The notes beneath the pieces were generated by a model, which searched no databases, was not told the DNA's origin, and saw nothing but the letters and a program-made list of their open reading frames with translations. Shown here piece by piece: positions 1 to 6,195 of a stretch of 11,947 nt of DNA (positions are counted from its first letter, which is position 1; each line of letters begins with the position of its first letter). Origin of the DNA: WLMZ01 sp031410915. GTDB taxonomy: Bacteria > Actinomycetota > Acidimicrobiia > Acidimicrobiales > Ilumatobacteraceae. Position numbers and translations under genes: made by a program. The stretch lies in assembly GCA_031410915.1 (NCBI GenBank), contig JANNZY010000137.1, positions 1 to 11,947 of the forward strand, read 5' to 3'.

Positions 1-2587
1 GGTGCCGTTCCCGGCCACCGTCAGCACGCCCTACGTCAACACCATCCCGCGCGAGCAGGAGCCGTGGTTCCCCGGCGACAGCTACCTCGAGCAGCGTGTG
101 CGCGCCTACATCCGCTGGAACGCTGCCGTCATGGTGGTCAAGGCGAACAAGTACGCCGACGGCATCGGCGGTCACCTCTCCACATTCGCGAGTAGCGCAG
201 CGTTGTACGAGACCGGGTTCAACCACTTCTTCCGCGGCAAGGACGATGGCCTGGCAGGCGACCACGTCTACTTCCAGGGTCACGCCGCGCCCGGCATCTA
301 CGCCCGCGCCTACCTGGAAGGCCGCCTCACCGAGGACGACCTCGACCACTTCCGCCGCGAGATCGGGCGAGAGGGCCACGGCCTGTCCAGCTACCCGCAC
401 CCGCGGCTGATGCCCGAGTTCTGGGAGTTTCCCACGGTCAGCATGGGCCTCGGGCCACTCACCGCGCTCTACCACGCCCGCTTCAACCGCTACTTGCACA
501 ACCGTCATCTCGACGACACCAGCCAGAGCCGCGTGTGGGCGTTCCTGGGCGACGGTGAGTGCGACGAGCCCGAGACGCTGGGGTCCATCTCGCTGGCCAG
601 TCGCGAACGGCTCGACAACCTGATCTTCGTCGTCAACTGCAACCTGCAGCGCCTCGACGGTCCGGTGCGCGGCAACGGCAAGGTGATCCAAGAGCTCGAG
701 GCCACGTTCCGCGGCGCCGGCTGGAACGTCATCAAGGTCATCTGGGGTTCGCGCTGGGACGACCTGCTCGCCAAAGACAAAGACGGCGTGCTGCTGAACA
801 AGATGAACACCACCGTCGACGGCGAGTTCCAGCGCTACTCGGTCGAGGACGGCAACTTCATCCGCGAGAACTTCTTCGGTCCGGATCCTCGCCTGCGCCA
901 GATGGTGTCGCACCTGAACGACGACGATCTGCGCAACCTGCCCCGCGGCGGCCACGACTACCGCAAGCTGTACGCCGCGTACAAGGCCGCCACCGACAAC
1001 CTCGGCACCGGCGCTCCCACGGTCATCCTGTGCAAGACCATCAAGGGTTGGACGCTCGGTCCCGCGGTCGAGGGCCGCAACGCCACGCACCAGATCAAGA
1101 AGCTCAACGCCGATCAGCTGCGCCTGTTGCGCGACCGCCTGTTCTTGCAGGACGAGATCCCGGACAGCGCATTCGAGAACGACAACATGCCGTACTTCCG
1201 TCCGGCCGAGGACAGCGTCGAGTACCAGTACATGATGGAGCGCCGCCGCGCTCTCGGCGGCAGCATCCCCAAGCGCACCACCCGCGTGCGTCGCCCGATC
1301 GAGATGCCCGATCCGCAGGTGTTCGAAGAGCTGCGCAGCGGCTCGGGAACGCAGTCGGTCAGCACCACGATGGGCTTCACCCGCCTTCTGCGCAGCCTGG
1401 CTCGCGACGACAAGTTCGGCGACCGCGTCGTACCGATCGTGCCCGACGAAGCGCGCACGTTCGGCATGGACGCGCTGTTCCGCGAATTGAAGATCTACGC
1501 GTCGCAGGGACAGAAGTACGAGCCGGTGGACCACGACCTGTTGCTGTCCTACGCCGAATCCAGCGACGGCCAGATCCTGGAGGAAGGCATCACCGAAGCC
1601 GGCTCGCTAGCCAGTTTCATTGCCGCCGGCACGTCGTACGCGCATCGTGGCGTGCCGATGGTGCCGTTCTACACGTTCTATTCGATGTTCGGATTCCAGC
1701 GTGTCGGTGACCTCATCTGGCAGGCCGCCGACAGCCGCGCCAAAGGCTTCCTGCTCGGCGCGACGGCGGGCCGCACGACGCTGCTCGGCGAGGGCCTGCA
1801 GCACCAGGACGGCCACAGTCTCGTGCTCGCCAGCACGATCCCGGCGTGCCAGGCCTACGACCCGGCGTTCGCGTACGAGGTCGCGGCCATCGTTCGACAC
1901 GGTCTCTTCCGGATGTACGGCCCCGCCGGAGGGGTGGACAGCCCGAGCAGCGACGTCTTCTACTACCTCACGCTGTACAACGAGAACTACCCGATGCCGG
2001 CCTCGCCCGAGCGCGACGGCATCGATGCCGAGATCGTTCGCGGCCTCTACAAGTGGCGGGACGCCCCGGCCGACAGTGCCGAGGGCGCGCCGCGGGCGAC
2101 GCTGCTGTTCTCCGGCTCGGCGCAGGGCGCGGTGCGCCAGGCGGCCGACGAGTTGTCGACGCACTACGGCGTGGCGTGCGAGCTGTGGTCGGCGACGTCG
2201 TACAAGTCGCTGCGCGAGGACGGCTTGGCCACCGAGCGGTGGAACCGGCTGCACCCGCATCTCGAGGCCAAAACACCCATCGTCGCGTCGTTGCTCGGCT
2301 CGACGGCCGGACCGATCATCGCCGCGACCGACTTCATGAAGATCGTGCCCGAGCAGGTCGCCCGCTTCGTGCCCGGCCGGCAGTTCGTACCGCTCGGCAC
2401 CGACGGCATGGGCCGCTCCGACACCCGCGAGGCGCTGCGCCATCATTTCGAGGTCGACATGGGTCACGTCGTCGTCGCCACGCTCGCGGCACTGGTCGCC
2501 GAGGGCTCGGTCGATGCGGGTGTCGTCAAGGACGCGATCGGCCGCTACGGCATCAACCCCGAAGCCATCGATCCCTACGGCGCCTGA
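1..2587 (+). CDS. aceE: Pyruvate dehydrogenase E1 component, homodimeric type (partial, 5' end missing)
   Basis: Thiamine-diphosphate enzyme that decarboxylates pyruvate and acetylates the lipoyl domain of E2 in the cytoplasmic pyruvate dehydrogenase complex. The 861 visible residues align with E. coli AceE (887 aa) from its INTIP segment to the C-terminus, so roughly 45-60 N-terminal residues lie off the left edge; the GTG at position 2 is an internal valine codon, not a start. Visible motifs: NTIPREQEPWFPG at the start, FNHFFRG and YFQGH, the ThDP/Mg motif GDGECDEP (G183-P190) ending in NCNLQRLDGP (N212 onward), the mobile-loop His in EGRNATHQ (H363, equivalent to E. coli H407), the activating Glu in EGITEAG (E532), and GEGLQHQDGHS. 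The C-terminal PLGTDGMGRSDTREALRHHFEVD is typical. No disruption is seen. The stop is TGA, and a small DUF3039 gene follows after 10 bp. Confidence 0.97.
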   Translation, partial: VPFPATVSTPYVNTIPREQEPWFPGDSYLEQRVRAYIRWNAAVMVVKANKYADGIGGHLSTFASSAALYETGFNHFFRGKDDGLAGDHVYFQGHAAPGIYARAYLEGRLTEDDLDHFRREIGREGHGLSSYPHPRLMPEFWEFPTVSMGLGPLTALYHARFNRYLHNRHLDDTSQSRVWAFLGDGECDEPETLGSISLASRERLDNLIFVVNCNLQRLDGPVRGNGKVIQELEATFRGAGWNVIKVIWGSRWDDLLAKDKDGVLLNKMNTTVDGEFQRYSVEDGNFIRENFFGPDPRLRQMVSHLNDDDLRNLPRGGHDYRKLYAAYKAATDNLGTGAPTVILCKTIKGWTLGPAVEGRNATHQIKKLNADQLRLLRDRLFLQDEIPDSAFENDNMPYFRPAEDSVEYQYMMERRRALGGSIPKRTTRVRRPIEMPDPQVFEELRSGSGTQSVSTTMGFTRLLRSLARDDKFGDRVVPIVPDEARTFGMDALFRELKIYASQGQKYEPVDHDLLLSYAESSDGQILEEGITEAGSLASFIAAGTSYAHRGVPMVPFYTFYSMFGFQRVGDLIWQAADSRAKGFLLGATAGRTTLLGEGLQHQDGHSLVLASTIPACQAYDPAFAYEVAAIVRHGLFRMYGPAGGVDSPSSDVFYYLTLYNENYPMPASPERDGIDAEIVRGLYKWRDAPADSAEGAPRATLLFSGSAQGAVRQAADELSTHYGVACELWSATSYKSLREDGLATERWNRLHPHLEAKTPIVASLLGSTAGPIIAATDFMKIVPEQVARFVPGRQFVPLGTDGMGRSDTREALRHHFEVDMGHVVVATLAALVAEGSVDAGVVKDAIGRYGINPEAIDPYGA

Positions 2588-2597
2588 GACCGTCACC

Positions 2598-2885
2598 ATG
2601 CCCCAGGTCCAAACCCTGCCCGCGGAGACCATCCCGCTGCTCGACGAAGAGCTGCAGACCGGCGAACCCGCTGTCGCCCACATCGTCAAGACCGAACCTG
2701 GTGAGAGCGCGACCGCGAAGGTGCTCGAAGCCCGCATCTACGGCACGCCGATCGAGGCGCTGTGCGGTCACGTGTGGGTGCCGTCACGGGATCCGAAGCA
2801 GCTACCGGTGTGCCAGAAGTGCAAGGACGTCTACGAGATGTACCGCCAGTTCAACGACGGTCTCAACGACACCCCCAAGGACTGA
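2598..2885 (+). CDS. DUF3039 family protein, small zinc-ribbon-like, 95 aa
   Basis: Small protein matching my recollection of the actinobacterial DUF3039 family, whose hallmark is an ALCGxVWVPxRDPxxxPVCxxCK segment. Here it is C56-G-H58 followed by VWVPSRDPKQLPVC72-QKC75-K. The Cys/His spacing suggests a metal-binding knuckle, but no function is established. A longer open frame begins at 2514 inside aceE; I chose ATG 2598 because it removes the low-complexity Ser/Ala/Thr extension that merely overlaps aceE, and because the protein then begins MPQVQTLP. The Shine-Dalgarno is weak (GAG about 10 nt upstream). Only 10 bp separates it from the aceE stop, so it is probably co-transcribed with aceE. 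That adjacency does not prove a role in pyruvate metabolism. Family assignment fairly sure; function unknown. Confidence 0.85.
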   Translation: MPQVQTLPAETIPLLDEELQTGEPAVAHIVKTEPGESATAKVLEARIYGTPIEALCGHVWVPSRDPKQLPVCQKCKDVYEMYRQFNDGLNDTPKD

Positions 2886-2955
2886 CGATCCGAACTCGAA
2901 GACGACTGCGCTCCGACGCTCCGGCCGTTGCGCGCAGCCGTTGAGGCGACGTTCG

Positions 2956-4137
2956 TCAACCGCCGTCGTCGGTCCGGCGGACGAAGTCAGCCATGCCGGG
3001 GACTGTGTAGGCAATGAGTCCGTGCTCCGGCGCGTAGATGATGCCCTTGTTGATGAGGTTCGCTCGAGCCGGGCCGAGGGCCTTCGAGCTTGTCTTGCCG
3101 AGTCGGTCTGCGATGTCCCCGATCTTGGATTGCTCTCCGTCGTCGGCGGCCATCGCCCGCAAGAACTCGCGTTCGGCCTTGGTCGCTCGTTCCCACCGAG
3201 ATGCGTAGAAACCCACGTCGAGTTGCTGCTGGCCCTCCGCAATCCCGAATGTGGCGTCCGCGAGTGTGATGTGGTCGGGACCTGCGGCCGCGTCCCACAC
3301 TGTCTTGCCGAATTGCTGCAGGAAGTACGGGTAGCCGCGTGACTCGTCGAGGACGAACTCGATGGCATCGTTGTCCCATGCGACATCACGCTTCTCGGCG
3401 GGTGCCGTCAGAGCGTAGATCGCGTCGTCCCGCCTAAGCCGATCGATCGTGCGATAGTCGAAGAGGCGTTCCGCGTACGACTCAGCCGCAGCCAGTTTGG
3501 CAGGGAGGTTCGGGAGGCCGCCGCCGACGACAAACCAGGGCAAGCCGAGTTGACCGGCCCGGTGGCATGATCGGCAGACGGCCGACATTTGTTCTTCGGT
3601 GAGTTCTTGCATCTCATCGATGAGGATGAGTGCGCCGATCGTGTCCTCCTTCGCCGCTGCACCGACGGCCTCGGCCAGATCCACGAGGTCGAACTGGATG
3701 CGGCCACTGTCGGCTCGCCCAGGCAGTCGATCGATTCCGAGGCTGACGCCGACAACGCCAACTTTGGCTTGAAACGAGGTGATCGAGCCCAAGGCTTCCT
3801 TGACCTTGTCGCTGGCCCGCTCCAGCCAGCTCCGGCGGCGGCGCACTGCGTTGGCAAGCTCGCCAGCAAGTGCGGCGCTGAAGTGCTCGGTGCTCGTGCC
3901 TTCGGCTTCCACCTGCACAACCAGCCAGCCCCGCTCGAGCGCTCGCCCTGCGAGCTCGCCCAGGAGGACTGTCTTGCCGACACCTCGGAGCCCGGCGAAG
4001 ATGATGCTCCGCGACACGAGCGAGTGGCTCGCGCGATCGGCGAGGATCTCGAAGCTTTCGATGTCACCGTCACGTCCGGCAAGAGCCGCTGGACGCAGGC
4101 CGGCACCCGGGTTGTACGGGTTGGTGCGGGGATCCAT
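2956..4137 (-). CDS. P-loop ATPase of the AAA/STAND type with C-terminal winged-helix-like region, 393 aa
   Basis: Predicted cytoplasmic ATP-binding protein resembling the archaeal-ATPase/ORC-like AAA group (AAA_16/ATPase_2-like). Visible signs: an N-terminal GRDGDIESFE box (21-30) typical of these ATPases, Walker A GLRGVGKT (49-56), Walker B ILIDEMQEL (171-179), a sensor-1-like VVGGGLPNLP (203-212), a GYPYFLQQFGKTVWD segment (268-282) characteristic of the family, and a C-terminal stretch (about 316-390) that reads as a winged helix-turn-helix (KIGDIADRLGKTSSKALGPARANLINKGII). ATG 4137 gives a complete N-terminus; no good Shine-Dalgarno lies in front. It converges on the DUF3039 gene with a 70-bp gap in which I see no convincing terminator. 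By eye its codon use is less GC-biased than aceE or dnaE2, and the upstream spacer is AT-rich, so acquisition by transfer is possible. Substrate, partner and role are not deducible; such ATPases occur both as regulators and in defence loci. Confidence 0.85.
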   Translation of the reverse strand: MDPRTNPYNPGAGLRPAALAGRDGDIESFEILADRASHSLVSRSIIFAGLRGVGKTVLLGELAGRALERGWLVVQVEAEGTSTEHFSAALAGELANAVRRRRSWLERASDKVKEALGSITSFQAKVGVVGVSLGIDRLPGRADSGRIQFDLVDLAEAVGAAAKEDTIGALILIDEMQELTEEQMSAVCRSCHRAGQLGLPWFVVGGGLPNLPAKLAAAESYAERLFDYRTIDRLRRDDAIYALTAPAEKRDVAWDNDAIEFVLDESRGYPYFLQQFGKTVWDAAAGPDHITLADATFGIAEGQQQLDVGFYASRWERATKAEREFLRAMAADDGEQSKIGDIADRLGKTSSKALGPARANLINKGIIYAPEHGLIAYTVPGMADFVRRTDDGG

Positions 4138-4211
4138 CGTGGAAGTCTAACAATGACGAGAGGTGACTAACGTTTTGTTTAGTAGTGCGTAGGTTTCTGT
4201 AGACACGGGTC
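4138..4211 (-). promoter_or_regulatory. AT-rich spacer, probable promoter region of the ATPase gene
   Basis: This spacer between the short upstream ORF and the ATPase start is clearly richer in A/T than anything else in the window (runs such as TTTTGTTTAG on the + strand). Reading the - strand, a TAGACT hexamer lies six bases before the ATPase ATG, which would fit a -10 element of a nearly leaderless transcript. No good -35 hexamer is visible at the right distance. This is inferred from base composition and one hexamer only. Confidence 0.3.
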
Positions 4212-4391
4212 TCATGACCAGCTCTGCTCGCTCTTCATGCCGATGTTCAGCTCGGTGCGCACGTCGCTCTTGCGCGCCCGGCGAGGTCGATTGCGGGACG
4301 CGAGGAAGCTCTCGACTGCGTCACGATCCCAGATCGTTCGATGCCACAGCGCCCACGACATCGCCTTGACCACCAGGTCGTGAGCTCCCAT
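4212..4391 (-). CDS. Short hypothetical protein, 59 aa
   Basis: I do not recognise this protein. The frame from ATG 4391 to TGA at 4212 has third-position G/C in most codons and a plausible amino-acid mix (GAHDLVVKAMSWALWHRTIW near the N-terminus, a basic RNRPRRARK stretch at 33-41), which argues for real or formerly real coding sequence. The frame stays open further upstream, but that part overlaps the NUDIX gene antisense and reads as Ser/Arg-rich shadow sequence, so I start at the internal ATG. A weak GCGAG lies just before it. It lies 74 bp upstream of the ATPase on the same strand and is divergent from the NUDIX gene with 40 bp between starts. It could be an intact small gene or the C-terminal remnant of a larger one; no signal peptide or membrane segment is seen. 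Confidence 0.4.
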   Translation of the reverse strand: MGAHDLVVKAMSWALWHRTIWDRDAVESFLASRNRPRRARKSDVRTELNIGMKSEQSWS

Positions 4392-4431
4392 GCTCGCGAG
4401 ATATTGCGCATCACAGCCGTAGTCTGAGCCG

Positions 4432-4929
4432 GTGACTGGGGCCGACGGGTTGCGCATCCGCGAGGCCGTGCGTGCGTTGGTGATCGACGAAGTGGACCGG
4501 GTGCTGCTCGTTCGCTTCGAGTTCCCGACCGGGACGCGGTGGGCGCTCCCCGGCGGAGGCATCGATCCGGGCGAGTCGGCGCACGACGCCTTGCGGCGCG
4601 AGTTGATCGAGGAGATCGGGCTGCGCGATCCGGCGATCGGCGCGCACGTCTGGAACCGGCTGCACGTCATCCCGTTCGTCGACGGTAGGTACGACGGACA
4701 ACACGAGCAGGTCTACGAAGTGCGGGTGCCGTCCGGCTTCGAGCCCGAGCCGGTGTTCACCTGGGAGCAACTCAACGCCGAGCGCGTCTTCGAGTTCCGC
4801 TGGTGGACCCTCGACGACCTCGACGCCGCGGCGAGCGAGATCGTCACCGCCCCCGCCACCCTTGCCACACATGTTCGAGCGTTCCTCCGCAGCGGCTCAC
4901 CCGCCATCCCTTGGACCGTCGACGTCTAA
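4432..4929 (+). CDS. NUDIX hydrolase domain protein, 165 aa
   Basis: Predicted Mg2+-dependent hydrolase of a nucleoside diphosphate linked to another moiety. The NUDIX box is complete: G42-x5-E48-x7-REL-I-EE-I-GL (R56, E57, E60, E61, G63, L64), preceded by the usual strand RWALPGGG. The single domain fills the protein; a C-terminal WWTLDDLD segment (about 124-131) matches the common last strand and helix of the fold. The start is GTG 4432, the first start after an in-frame TAG at 4420; TTG 4450 is an alternative, and the Shine-Dalgarno is poor for both. Substrate cannot be predicted (8-oxo-dGTP, ADP-ribose and others are all possible). It is transcribed away from the short ORF at 4212-4391, and its 3' end runs into a strong hairpin repeat 33 bp after the stop. 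Confidence 0.92.
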   Translation: MTGADGLRIREAVRALVIDEVDRVLLVRFEFPTGTRWALPGGGIDPGESAHDALRRELIEEIGLRDPAIGAHVWNRLHVIPFVDGRYDGQHEQVYEVRVPSGFEPEPVFTWEQLNAERVFEFRWWTLDDLDAAASEIVTAPATLATHVRAFLRSGSPAIPWTVDV

Positions 4930-4949
4930 CCCACGCCCCGCCCTGCTCG

Positions 4950-5000
4950 CGCATCATTTTGCGTGAGCGATCTGGTCGACCGCGCACCAGATCTCTCACA
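4950..5000 (-). repeat. Palindromic repeat, copy 1 (left outer)
   Basis: First of four copies of one repeat family. On the + strand, arms GTGAGCGATCTGGT (4963-4976) and ACCAGATCTCTCAC (4986-4999) pair at 13 of 14 positions around a 9-base loop, CGACCGCGC. The block 4950-5000 recurs at 5022-5072 with three differences over 51 bp. It starts 20 bp after the NUDIX stop, with the hairpin 33 bp after, and could act as a 3' processing or terminating hairpin, although no U-tract follows. Strand is given for the orientation that reads TGTGAG-GATC. Confidence 0.9.
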
Positions 5001-5021
5001 TAAAGACCCGCAAGTCTGCTG

Positions 5022-5072
5022 CGCATTGTTTTGCGTGAGCGATCTGGTCGACCGCGCACCAGATCCCTCACA
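5022..5072 (-). repeat. Palindromic repeat, copy 2 (left inner), overlapping the stop codon of the AbiEi-like gene
   Basis: Arms GTGAGCGATCTGGT (5035-5048) and ACCAGATCCCTCAC (5058-5071) surround the same CGACCGCGC loop, 72 bp after copy 1 and in the same orientation. On the - strand it begins TGTGAGGGATC, and the TGA in that word (5068-5070) is the stop codon of the DUF559 gene, so the repeat both ends the frame and forms the hairpin directly after it. Confidence 0.9.
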
Positions 5073-6015
5073 CAGATCGGCTGGTCGGGTCGTGGGGTCT
5101 TGCGGTGACGAGCGCTTCGGCGACCGTGCCTGTCACGAACTCGGGCTGCTCTGCAACGTGGGCATAGGTGAACTGGAGCACGCGATGACCGTCCAACATC
5201 AGCCGGTTCATCCGTTCGGCATCGCGCTGCATCTGCGCAGCCGTGCGATGCCACCGGTACCCCAGCACCTCGACAACGAGTCCCGAGTCGAAGCGGCAAT
5301 CGACACGGATCAGGCGGTCGTTCGTCGAAGCGATGATCGCTTGCGTTGTCGGTCGCGGAAGGCCAGCGGCTGCGATGAGTTCGAGGAACCGCCGTTCGAG
5401 CCATGAGTGGCCACCGCGCGTGATCTCGTTGCCCTCGACGATGGCAAGCAGCCGTGGAATGCCATATCGGCCGGACCCACCTAGAGCGTTGATCCGGCGA
5501 TGCAGGAACGTCTCGGTTGTCAATCGGTCGCGAAGCGCGGAGTCGAGCGCTGCGGTCAGCTGCGGGGCAGTTGCCCATCTGGCGAGGTCGATGATCGTGC
5601 GGGTCGGGCTCGTCACCGCAAGGCTTTCGGCGGTTGCTTCGCGATCGATCACCGGCAGGTCGATGGTCGTGTGCACGACGTGTCCGAGTCGGCGGACGTT
5701 GCGTGAGCGCTCGGTCACGACGTGATACGGCGGGGAAAGACGAAAACCGTCGAAGCCGTGCAGCGCCGCAGCGGTCGGACCGCACGCCCACACCGGCTCG
5801 CCGATGTCGAGCAGTAGCGCACGAAGAGCGCCGATGCTGTTCGGCGGGAGCAGCCCTGAAGTGAAGGTGCGGACCATGAGCTTGTCGAGGTTGCCGCTGT
5901 TGACTCGGCGACGAAGCACGGCTCGAGTCAGGCCGGCATCGGCCGCCTGCTGACTCGTGAAGTAGCCGTGCTGACCCTGTGCAATCGCCTCAATGGGGCG
6001 ACGGGTTGTGGTCAT
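5068..6015 (-). CDS. AbiEi-like antitoxin-domain protein with C-terminal DUF559 (PD-(D/E)XK/Vsr-like) nuclease domain, 315 aa
   Basis: Fusion widespread in Actinobacteria: an AbiEi-type N-terminal winged helix (about residues 6-52, IEAIAQGQHGYFTSQQAADA, LRRRVNSG), a central AbiEi-like region (about 68-160, including a VTSPTRTIIDLARW segment), and a DUF559/Vsr-like nuclease core. In the core I see SWLERRF (E207), VDCRF (D239), VVEVLGYRWH (E249, H256), RD (D265), ERMNRL (R268) and VLQFTYAHV, in the order expected for DUF559. Expected activities are DNA binding and possibly DNA cleavage; neither is demonstrated. ATG 6015 gives the canonical N-terminus. An upstream GTG at 6099 would add 28 residues, the first of them encoded by the flanking repeat, and I consider it less likely. 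The stop codon lies inside another repeat copy. No AbiEii nucleotidyltransferase toxin is adjacent, so this is an orphan. dnaE2 lies upstream on the same strand with 180 bp between. Confidence 0.85.
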   Translation of the reverse strand: MTTTRRPIEAIAQGQHGYFTSQQAADAGLTRAVLRRRVNSGNLDKLMVRTFTSGLLPPNSIGALRALLLDIGEPVWACGPTAAALHGFDGFRLSPPYHVVTERSRNVRRLGHVVHTTIDLPVIDREATAESLAVTSPTRTIIDLARWATAPQLTAALDSALRDRLTTETFLHRRINALGGSGRYGIPRLLAIVEGNEITRGGHSWLERRFLELIAAAGLPRPTTQAIIASTNDRLIRVDCRFDSGLVVEVLGYRWHRTAAQMQRDAERMNRLMLDGHRVLQFTYAHVAEQPEFVTGTVAEALVTARPHDPTSRSV

Positions 6016-6058
6016 GTCGCCAGTCAACCCGCGCGGCGACCTCAGTCCCTCCACGAAT

Positions 6059-6103
6059 TTGTGTGAGGGATCAGGCTCGCGGTCGACCTCTGTGCTCACA
6101 CAA
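6059..6103 (+). repeat. Palindromic repeat, copy 3 (right inner)
   Basis: Perfect 9-bp outer arms TTGTGTGAG (6059-6067) and CTCACACAA (6095-6103). The first 27 bases of the 42-base core (TGTGAGGGATC, GG, CGCGGTCGACC) agree with copy 2 except at three positions; the segment before GCTCAC differs. Over the 42-base core I count 33 matches to copy 2. The inner stem of copies 1-2 is not preserved, so only the outer stem forms. It lies 43 bp upstream of the chosen DUF559 gene start and is inverted relative to copies 1 and 2. Confidence 0.85.
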
Positions 6104-6140
6104 CATGGAGGTGCGGCATCGTGATGAGGGCGACCGCCAA

Positions 6141-6187
6141 TTCGTGTGAGGGATCAGGCTCGCGGTCGACCAAAAGGCTCACACAAG
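6141..6187 (+). repeat. Palindromic repeat, copy 4 (right outer)
   Basis: Outer arms GTGTGAG (6144-6150) and CTCACAC (6178-6184). The core matches copy 3 at 37 of 42 positions, all five differences lying in the variable segment before GCTCAC (AAAAG here). It sits about 10 bp past the dnaE2 stop codon (on the - strand), 83 bp from copy 3 and in the same orientation as copy 3. It may shape the 3' end of the dnaE2 transcript. Confidence 0.85.
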
Positions 6188-6195
6188 TGGGGTGG

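Noticed and set aside
1607..2737. 376-aa open frame on the - strand
   Set aside because: It lies antisense to the strongly conserved aceE 3' end and the DUF3039 gene, is Arg/Val/Gly-rich and shows no domain; it is a high-GC shadow frame.
2886..2955. Bidirectional terminator between DUF3039 and the ATPase gene
   Set aside because: I found only short GC-rich partial complementarity and no U-tract; not strong enough to annotate.
2956..4929. Anti-phage defence operon (ATPase + small protein + NUDIX)
   Set aside because: The NUDIX gene is divergent, no effector domain is recognised and such ATPases have many roles; the sequence alone does not support it.
4950..5072. CRISPR-like pair of repeats
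   Set aside because: There are only two adjacent copies 72 bp apart, with a long internal palindrome; two further copies lie inverted beyond the gene, which fits a REP-type family instead.
5068..6015. Complete AbiE toxin-antitoxin system
   Set aside because: No AbiEii nucleotidyltransferase gene lies on either side; the neighbours are NUDIX and dnaE2.
6016..6099. GTG 6099 as start of the DUF559 gene
   Set aside because: The extra 28 residues come partly from the palindromic repeat; ATG 6015 gives the usual AbiEi-type N-terminus.
4950..6187. Insertion sequence with terminal inverted repeats
   Set aside because: The flanks are TIR-like, but the gene is not a recognisable transposase and I see no target-site duplication outside the repeats; kept only as a hypothesis in the findings.
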